Assembly (NCBI GenBank): GCA_009923125.1
Contig: RFUD01000027.1
Location: 1 to 11,870 of the forward strand
Origin: Planctomycetia bacterium
Lineage (GTDB): Bacteria; Planctomycetota; Planctomycetia; Pirellulales; UBA1268
Length of the DNA stretch: 11,870 nt
Direction of reading: 5' to 3'
Under the pieces are notes generated by a model, which ran no database searches, was not told where the DNA came from, and saw nothing but the letters and a program-made list of their open reading frames with translations. Below are positions 6,776 through 11,870 of this stretch, piece after piece. Position numbers and translations under genes: made by a program. The first letter of the stretch is position 1, and each line of letters starts with the position of its first letter.

Positions 6776-6943
6776 GGCTCTGGGCCACCCAGACCCCGTC
6801 GCCGGACGTTCGCTTCGCACGACCAATCTGCCTGCGGCAGATCGGTGCCCGGGCTGCGCTCACTCCTAGCGACTAACGCTGCGCCATCCATGGCTTCGCT
6901 GGTCGCTAAAGCCGGCGGCCGGGGCACTGGGTGGCCCTGCGCC
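6776..6943. repeat. inverted-repeat-bounded structured segment with nested hairpins
   Basis: Two arms, 6776-6792 and 6927-6943, pair at 15 of 17 positions, with 11 uninterrupted pairs (gggccacccag with ctgggtggccc). Pairing continues inward: ccccg (6794-6798) with cgggg (6920-6924), and cgccgg (6800-6805) with ccggcg (6912-6917). Inside this long stem are two further palindromes: atctgcc-tgc-ggcagat (6826-6842), extended by gcac/gtgc at 6817-6820 and 6845-6848, and the nested palindrome 6867-6908 (tagcgac...gtcgcta around gccat-cc-atggc at 6883-6894). No open frame with recognisable protein lies here and no target-site duplication is evident. It could be a small non-autonomous mobile element, a compound of dispersed palindromes, or a folded RNA in the leader of the next gene. 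Confidence 0.6.
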
Positions 6944-6959
6944 TCCCTCAACTCGTAGC

Positions 6960-6983
6960 GACGGAGTTCCAGCGCTCTCCGTC
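6960..6983 (+). promoter_or_regulatory. hairpin in the hemW-like gene leader
   Basis: gacggag (6960-6966) and ctccgtc (6977-6983) form a perfect 7-bp stem with a 10-nt loop, ending 15 nt before the start codon at 6999. Its left arm overlaps a third copy of tagcgac (6956-6962), which could instead pair with gtcgcta at 6902-6908. No T-run follows. A role in translation control or attenuation is possible but unproven. Confidence 0.35.
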
Positions 6984-6998
6984 TGTCAGAATGCACGG

Positions 6999-8123
6999 AT
7001 GCCCGCTCCCCGCCATGCCTACGTCCACGTGCCGTTCTGCCGTCATCGCTGCGGCTACTGCGACTTCACGCTCGTGGCCGGCCGCGACGATCTGATCGAG
7101 GGCTACCTCGCCGCACTCTCGATCGAGCTTCAACGCGTGAGAGATCCACTGGAGCTCGACACGCTCTACCTCGGCGGCGGCACGCCGTCGCACCTCGGGC
7201 CGGATGGCCTGCGGCGGCTGTGTGCACTGTGGAAGAGCAGGCTCGTGCCGGCCGGCGGGGCGGAGGTCTCCATCGAGGCCAATCCGCTCGACGTGACGGA
7301 TGCATTCGTGACCGTGTGCCGCGACCTCGGCGTCACGCGGGTGAGCCTCGGGGGGCAGTCGCTCGATGCGGCCACGCTGCGGGCCCTCGATCGCGACCAC
7401 GCGCCCGCAGACGTGTGCCGGGCCGTGGAGCGCTTGCACGCGGCGGGCCTCGCCGTGAACGTCGACCTCATGACGGCGGCGCCGGGGCAGACGCTCGCGG
7501 CGGTCGAACGGGACCTCGATGCGGTCATCGGACTCGCGCCCGAGCACGTGTCGGTCTACTGCCTGACGTGGGAGCAGGGGACGGCGTTCGAGGCGGCGCG
7601 GCGGCGGCGCGACCTCGTGCCGGCGGAGGAGTCGGTCGAGCGCATGATGTTCGAGACGGCGATCGACCGGCTCGAGGCCGCGGGCTTCGAGCACTACGAG
7701 GTGAGCAACTTTGCGCGGCCGGGATTTTGCTGCCGGCACAACGAGGCCTACTGGGACTGCCGGCCCTGGGAGGCCTTCGGGCCGGGGGCCGCGCGGTTCG
7801 ACGGCCGGACGCGGATCACGAACCACCGCAGCACCACGACGTGGATCGCAAAGACGCTCGCGGGCGAGGATGCCGCGGGCGACGTCGACGCGATGACGGC
7901 CGAACAGGCGGCGCAGGAGCGGATCGTGGTGGGGCTGCGGCGCCGCGAGGGGATCGAGCGTGCGGCGTTTCAGGCGGCGAGCGGCTTGGCCCTCGACCCG
8001 CTCGCGGGCGCGGCGATCGCGCGCTGGGTGGAGCAGGGGCTGGCGACCGACGACGGCTCGCGCGTGCGGCTCACGCGGGCGGGGATGCTCGTGTCCGACT
8101 CGCTGTGGGGCGACGTGCTCTAA
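6999..8123 (+). CDS. hemW: HemW-like radical SAM protein (coproporphyrinogen III oxidase-related)
   Basis: The 374-residue protein binds a 4Fe-4S cluster through Cys14-x3-Cys18-x2-Cys21 in 'VPFCRHRCGYCDF', the radical SAM motif in its HemN/HemW form. Further family marks are 'LYLGGGTPSHL' (about 57-66, SAM contact), 'SIEANP' (91-96), 'RVSLGGQSLD', 'APGQTL', 'HYEVSNFARPG' (232-242) and 'CRHNEAYW' (245-252). The 'CDF' after the third cysteine and the length of about 375 residues point to HemW rather than true HemN. HemW proteins bind heme and are thought to act as heme chaperones, not as oxygen-independent coproporphyrinogen oxidases. The usual 'GIGAGAHS' reads 'AFGPGAARF' here, a mild departure. 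The stop overlaps the convergent repeat gene by 4 nt. Confidence 0.92.
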   Translation: MPAPRHAYVHVPFCRHRCGYCDFTLVAGRDDLIEGYLAALSIELQRVRDPLELDTLYLGGGTPSHLGPDGLRRLCALWKSRLVPAGGAEVSIEANPLDVTDAFVTVCRDLGVTRVSLGGQSLDAATLRALDRDHAPADVCRAVERLHAAGLAVNVDLMTAAPGQTLAAVERDLDAVIGLAPEHVSVYCLTWEQGTAFEAARRRRDLVPAEESVERMMFETAIDRLEAAGFEHYEVSNFARPGFCCRHNEAYWDCRPWEAFGPGAARFDGRTRITNHRSTTTWIAKTLAGEDAAGDVDAMTAEQAAQERIVVGLRRREGIERAAFQAASGLALDPLAGAAIARWVEQGLATDDGSRVRLTRAGMLVSDSLWGDVL

Positions 8124-11100
8124 GTGCGATCCGAGGGCCTGCGGCGGCGGATGCAGGCCGCACAGGCCGCACCGATGCAGACGAGCGCGATCGCGGTCGG
8201 CTCGGGCACGATGATGATATCGAGCGACGAGCCACTCGCACCGACGCGCACCATGATGTCGCTGAGGGCGGGCGGGCTGCCGCCGCCCCAGCCGGCGGTG
8301 CCGTTGGTGCCGGTGAGGGTGATCGTGAACAGGCTCGTGAGATCCGCGTTGGCGGTTTTGCTGAAGCCACCGGGCAGGACCAGACTCGAAAGGCTGCCGA
8401 AGCGGACGATCGGGAACGCCGGCCACAGGCTCTGGTCGAAGTTCTGCGGCGGGCCGCTTGTGTCGGGGCTGATCGACGAGAGTGTCCAGAGGTTGAGGTT
8501 GAACGTCGAGCCGCTCGACAGCCCGGAGAGGTCGAGCGTGCCGCTCGACACGATGTCGATGAGATCCCAGCCGTTCGCGTTGCCGGCGGTGCCGGAGGCG
8601 TCGTAGAGCTGCCAATTGTAGTTGCCGCCAGGGGCGAACACGGCTCCCGCCGTGGTCAGCGTGCCGGGCGAGTTGCCGGGCGAGACCGTGCCGCCGCCAT
8701 TCACGCTGATCGTGCCGACGGTGCCGCTGCCGGCGAGGATCGCCCCCGCCAACACGTTGACGTCGGCGGCGAGGCTCGCGCCCGACTGCACGAACACCGT
8801 GCCGGCGTTGACGTCGAGCGGGCCGGTGAACGTGCTCGCGCCGGTGAACGTCACGAGGCCCGCGCCGTTCTTGTCGAGCGACAGGTTCTGCCCCGTGCCG
8901 CCGAGCGACGCGATCGTGACGTTGGTCACGGCGTTGATCGTGGAGCTGGCCGTGAGCGTGCCCGCGCCCGTGAAGGTGAAGGCGCCGTTCTCGGTCGCGT
9001 TACCGATCGCCACGCTGCCGCCGAGCGACCAGGGGCTCGAGATCGAGCGGGCATCGGTGCCCGTGCTCGAGAGCACGCCGCCGTTGAGGGCGGCCGCCGA
9101 GCCGAGGGCGGCGTCGGCGCCGATGCGGATCCGGCCCGCGGAGAGCGTCGTGCCCGCCTGCGAGTTCGCGGTGGTGAGCGTGAGCGTGGCGGCGCCCGCC
9201 TTCGTGAGCGTGTAGCCGCTCACGCTCGCCATCGAGACGTCGCTGTCGAGCGTGACCGTGCTCGCGGCGAGCAGCTGGACGCCGTTGGAGAAGGAGAGGA
9301 AGCCCGAGTCGGTCGTGTCGCCGAGCGTCGTGCTGCCCTGCAGGGCGACGGGATTCGCGAGGTCGCGCGGCGTCGTGCCCGTGCTCGAGAGCCGGCCGCC
9401 GGCGAGCGTGACGGTGCCCTGGGTGCCGAGCGCGTTGTCGGCGCCCAGCCGCAGCCGGCCCTCGGTGAGCGTGGTGCCGCCGGAGTAGCTGCCCGCGGCG
9501 GTGAGCGTGAGCGTGCCCGGGCCCGCCTTCGTGAGCGAATAGGCGGCGCCAGTCGTCTGGGCGATGCGGCCCATCTCCACGTCGCTCAGGAGCGTGAGCG
9601 AGCTGTTCGAAAGCAGCGTCGCGGTGCCGGTGAACGCGAGCAGGCCGTTGTCGACCGTGTCGCCGATCGTCGAAGTACCGCTGAGCGTGAGGGCGTTGGC
9701 GATCGTGTAAGCGGTCGTGCTGTCGCTCGAGAGCGAGCCGCCGGCGAGGGCCACGGTGCCCGTCGTGCCGAACGCCAGATTGTTGGCCACCTCGACGCGT
9801 CCCGCCGCGATCGTGGTGTTGCCCTGGGCGGTGGAGCCCGTGAAGGTGAGCGTGCCAGTCCCGAGCTTCGTCAACGTGAAGTTGCCGGTGAGCCGGTTCA
9901 TCGTCACGTTGCCGAGGATCGTCACCGTGGAACTCTGCGTCAGTGTCGTGGTTCCCGTGAACGTCAACGGTGCCGTGTCGACCACGTCGCCGAACGTCGC
10001 CAGACCGGTGATCGAGAGAGCGTTGGCGATCGTGCGGGAGGTGCTGCCCGTGCCCGAGAGGATGCCACCCGTGGTGAGCGTGAGCGAGCCCGTCGTGCCG
10101 AGGGCGAAGTCGTTGCCGAGCCGCAGGCGGCCGCCGTTCACGGTCGTGCTGCCGTAGCTGTTGGAACCGGTGAGCGTGAGCGTGCCGGAGCCCGACTTCG
10201 TGAGCGACTGCGTGCCACCCGACTGGGTGAGCAGTGCGATCGTCACGTCGCTGAGGCCGGTGATGGTCCGGCTGGCGTTGAGCGTCGTCGTGCCCGCGAG
10301 CGTGAGGGCCGCGGTGTCGGACGGGTCGCCGAGCGTGACGTTGCCGTTGAGGAGGACGTTTCCAGCCACGGAGCGGGCGGCCACGCCGTCGCTCGAGAGC
10401 GTGCCGGTCGTCAGCGTGAGGAGCGTGCCCTGACCGATTGCAGCGTCGTTGCCGATCCGGAGACGGCCGGCGGTGAGCGTCACGCCGGCGACGTCGTTGG
10501 CACCGGCGAGGGTGAGCACGCTCGCGCCAGCCTTCGTGAGCGTGAGGCCGGAGCCCGTGACCGGCCCCATCGTCACGCTGCTGGCGATGCCCACCGTGGA
10601 GCTGGCGAGCAGGGTCGTCGTGCCGGTGAGGGCGAGCGTGCCGGAGTCGGTCGTATTCCCGAGCGTCACGCTGCCGCTTTGGATCGTGATCGCATTGGCG
10701 ATCGAGCGGGCGACCGTGCCGGTGCCGGAGAGCGTGGTGCCGGCGGCGAGCGAGAGCGTGCCGGAGCCGAGGGCCGTATCGCTGCCGAGCCGGAGCGTAC
10801 CCGTGCTCAGGAGCGTGTTTCCGTAGTTGCCCGTGCCGATGAGCGTGAGGGCGGAGGCTCCGGCCTTCGTGAGGTCGAATCCGGCAGACGTGCCCGTGAC
10901 GTTCGCCAGCGTGACACCGCTCGAGACCGTGAGCGTGCGGCTGCCGGTGAGCGTGGACGTGCCGGCGAACGTGAGGGCTCCGGTGTCGGTGGTTGCCGCA
11001 CCGAGCGTCACGTCGCCGTCGAACACGACCGGCCGGGCGATCGTGCGGGCGGTCGTGCCGGTTCCCGTCACGGTGACGCCCCCCGCGAACGTCGCCGTGC

Positions 11101-11870
11101 CGGTCGTGCCGAGCGCGTTGTCGTTGCCGAGACGGAGCACGCCGGCATTCACCACGGTGTTGCCGTAGGCATTGGAGGCGGAGAGCGTGAGCGTGCCGTT
11201 GCCCGCCTTCGTGAGCGCGTTCGAGCCGCCCGAGACGGCGCCCGAGAGCGTCACGCTGCTCGACACCGTGAGCGTACGGTCGGCCGAGAACGAGGTCGTG
11301 CTCGAGAACGTGAGCGGCGCGGTGTCGCCCGAGGCGGCGCCGAGCGTGGCATTGCCGGCGAGCACGAGCGGCCGGGCGACGATGAGGGCGGTGGCGCCCG
11401 TGCCGGTGAGCGTGACGCCGTCATTCAGCGTCACATTGCCGGCGTTGCCGAGCGACGCAGCGTTGCCGATCCGCACCGTGCCGCTGCCGATCGTCGTGCC
11501 GGCCTGCGTGCCCGCACCGGTGATCGTGAGCGTGCCGGGGCCGGCCTTCGTGAAGAGGTACGCGCCGGCGATGGAGTTCATCGTCGCGTTGCTCGCGAAC
11601 GTGACCGTGCTCGCGGCGGTGAGCGTCGAGGTGCCCGTGAAGGAGAGCGCGCCGTTGTTGGTCGCGTCGCCGACCGTGACGGTGCCGCCGAGCGACACGG
11701 GGTTGGCGACCGAGCGGGCCGTGACCCCGTCACTCGAAAGCGTGCCGCCCGCGAGCGTCACCGCGCCGGTGCTGCCGAGGGCGAAGTCGCCGCCGAGCAG
11801 GATCCGGCCGGCGGAGAGCGTCGTGCCGCCGTAGGAGTTCGACCCGGAGAGCGTGAGCGTGCCGGCGCCG
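8120..11870 (-). CDS. giant autotransporter-type beta-strand repeat protein with PEP-CTERM tag (N-terminus off the right edge)
   Basis: The frame is open from the right edge to TAG at 8120-8122, so about 1,249 codons are visible and the start lies outside. The protein is dominated by Gly, Thr, Ser, Leu and Ala with the autotransporter-associated beta-strand (PATR) pattern 'GTLTLTGSNSYGSTTVNGG' then 'RLRLGNDFALGTTG', and should form a long beta-helix on the cell surface. At least nine repeats are followed by an 'NGGGTVSPGNSPGTLTTAG' linker, a non-repetitive domain of about 150 residues, and a C-terminal PEP-CTERM tag. There is no beta-barrel translocator, so export is expected through Sec and sorting by an exosortase, neither of which is in the window. 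Its role could be adhesion or cell-envelope structure; nothing here shows which. An internal ATG at 11761 falls within the repeats and is not the start. Confidence 0.9.
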   Translation of the reverse strand, partial: GAGTLTLSGSNSYGGTTLSAGRILLGGDFALGSTGAVTLAGGTLSSDGVTARSVANPVSLGGTVTVGDATNNGALSFTGTSTLTAASTVTFASNATMNSIAGAYLFTKAGPGTLTITGAGTQAGTTIGSGTVRIGNAASLGNAGNVTLNDGVTLTGTGATALIVARPLVLAGNATLGAASGDTAPLTFSSTTSFSADRTLTVSSSVTLSGAVSGGSNALTKAGNGTLTLSASNAYGNTVVNAGVLRLGNDNALGTTGTATFAGGVTVTGTGTTARTIARPVVFDGDVTLGAATTDTGALTFAGTSTLTGSRTLTVSSGVTLANVTGTSAGFDLTKAGASALTLIGTGNYGNTLLSTGTLRLGSDTALGSGTLSLAAGTTLSGTGTVARSIANAITIQSGSVTLGNTTDSGTLALTGTTTLLASSTVGIASSVTMGPVTGSGLTLTKAGASVLTLAGANDVAGVTLTAGRLRIGNDAAIGQGTLLTLTTGTLSSDGVAARSVAGNVLLNGNVTLGDPSDTAALTLAGTTTLNASRTITGLSDVTIALLTQSGGTQSLTKSGSGTLTLTGSNSYGSTTVNGGRLRLGNDFALGTTGSLTLTTGGILSGTGSTSRTIANALSITGLATFGDVVDTAPLTFTGTTTLTQSSTVTILGNVTMNRLTGNFTLTKLGTGTLTFTGSTAQGNTTIAAGRVEVANNLAFGTTGTVALAGGSLSSDSTTAYTIANALTLSGTSTIGDTVDNGLLAFTGTATLLSNSSLTLLSDVEMGRIAQTTGAAYSLTKAGPGTLTLTAAGSYSGGTTLTEGRLRLGADNALGTQGTVTLAGGRLSSTGTTPRDLANPVALQGSTTLGDTTDSGFLSFSNGVQLLAASTVTLDSDVSMASVSGYTLTKAGAATLTLTTANSQAGTTLSAGRIRIGADAALGSAAALNGGVLSSTGTDARSISSPWSLGGSVAIGNATENGAFTFTGAGTLTASSTINAVTNVTIASLGGTGQNLSLDKNGAGLVTFTGASTFTGPLDVNAGTVFVQSGASLAADVNVLAGAILAGSGTVGTISVNGGGTVSPGNSPGTLTTAGAVFAPGGNYNWQLYDASGTAGNANGWDLIDIVSSGTLDLSGLSSGSTFNLNLWTLSSISPDTSGPPQNFDQSLWPAFPIVRFGSLSSLVLPGGFSKTANADLTSLFTITLTGTNGTAGWGGGSPPALSDIMVRVGASGSSLDIIIVPEPTAIALVCIGAACAACIRRRRPSDRT
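8123..8209 (-). other. PEP-CTERM sorting signal
   Basis: The last 29 residues begin VPEP and continue with a hydrophobic helix (TAIALVCIGAACAAC) and an Arg cluster (IRRRR), the three-part PEP-CTERM signal read by exosortases. Three cysteines lie in the helix just before the arginines. It implies that the organism encodes an exosortase elsewhere. Confidence 0.88.
8860..11870 (-). repeat. tandem coding repeats of 327-342 bp
   Basis: The sequence encoding 'LTKAG' or its variants recurs with ttc landmarks at 8868, 9201, 9528, 9867, 10197, 10533, 10866, 11208 and 11547. The spacings are 333, 327, 339, 330, 336, 333, 342 and 339 bp, all multiples of three (109-114 codons). Each unit holds one PATR core, a 'TLAGGTLSSTGTTARSIANP' type segment, a 'GDTTDSGALTFTGTTTL' type segment and a 'STVTLxSDVTM' segment. 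The copy nearest the C-terminus is the most divergent (LDKNG instead of LTKAG). The array runs off the right edge, so more copies are likely. Confidence 0.9.

Noticed and set aside
6655..6876. A small protein of about 73 residues (MWDRLQPV-type) encoded by the repeat array
   Set aside because: The repeat period is not a multiple of three and the frame reads the same DNA repeat in different frames, which is typical of non-coding repeats mis-called as genes.
6948..8615. A 555-codon minus-strand open frame over the hemW-like gene
   Set aside because: The plus strand encodes an unmistakable radical SAM protein; the antisense translation is Arg/His/Pro-rich and has no recognisable motif.
8622..11834. 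A chain of plus-strand Val/Pro/Ser-rich open frames opposite the repeat gene
   Set aside because: They are the antisense of Gly/Thr-rich repeats and so repeat with the same period. The minus frame is continuous, has PATR motifs and ends in a PEP-CTERM signal.
1..11870. tRNA, rRNA, integrase, insertion sequence or phage genes
   Set aside because: None was recognised on either strand; the only mobile-element-like signals are the short palindromic repeats and the inverted-repeat segment listed above.

Overview
The window comes from a GC-rich bacterium that is most likely a planctomycete (Pirellulales-like). The reasons are a Gfo/Idh/MocA oxidoreductase of the type these bacteria carry in large numbers, a secreted formylglycine sulfatase, a very large autotransporter-type beta-strand repeat protein that ends in a PEP-CTERM sorting tag instead of a beta-barrel, the near absence of Shine-Dalgarno sequences, and short palindromic repeats of the 'tgtgggacaggcttcagcctgtc' kind in the gaps. 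The lineage is inferred from gene content, not from a marker gene.

Layout. Positions 1-684 (+) hold the end of a Gfo/Idh/MocA oxidoreductase. It meets head-on a tightly packed minus-strand cluster, which in transcription order is a HIT-family hydrolase (4933-4382), an HD-domain dNTP triphosphohydrolase (4385-3240, 4-nt ATGA overlap), a YacL-like membrane PIN/TRAM protein (3227-2202, 12-nt gap) and a secreted sulfatase (2173-686, 28-nt gap). Diverging from the HIT gene is a plus-strand pair, scpA (5051-5815) and an RNase Z-like metallo-beta-lactamase-fold hydrolase (5812-6651), again joined by an ATGA overlap. The 117-nt divergent gap contains two small perfect hairpins.

Positions 6652-6998 are the only long non-coding stretch. 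They hold an array of near-identical 18-nt palindromes with a 32-nt period, then a segment of about 168 nt bounded by long inverted repeats with further hairpins inside, then one more hairpin just before the HemW-like radical SAM gene (6999-8123, +). That gene overlaps tail-to-tail by 4 nt with a huge minus-strand gene that runs off the right edge (8120-11870). It encodes at least nine repeats of 109-114 residues, a C-terminal domain and a PEP-CTERM tag.

Most genes are housekeeping: nucleotide clean-up, RNA processing, chromosome condensation and a heme-related radical SAM protein. The lifestyle-specific ones are the oxidoreductase, the sulfatase and the surface repeat protein. No new enzymatic system is evident. 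The least explained DNA is the structured non-coding block at 6652-6998 and its relatives at 4954-5005. Their stems differ in sequence but keep the same geometry, so they look like a dispersed palindromic family maintained for its fold.
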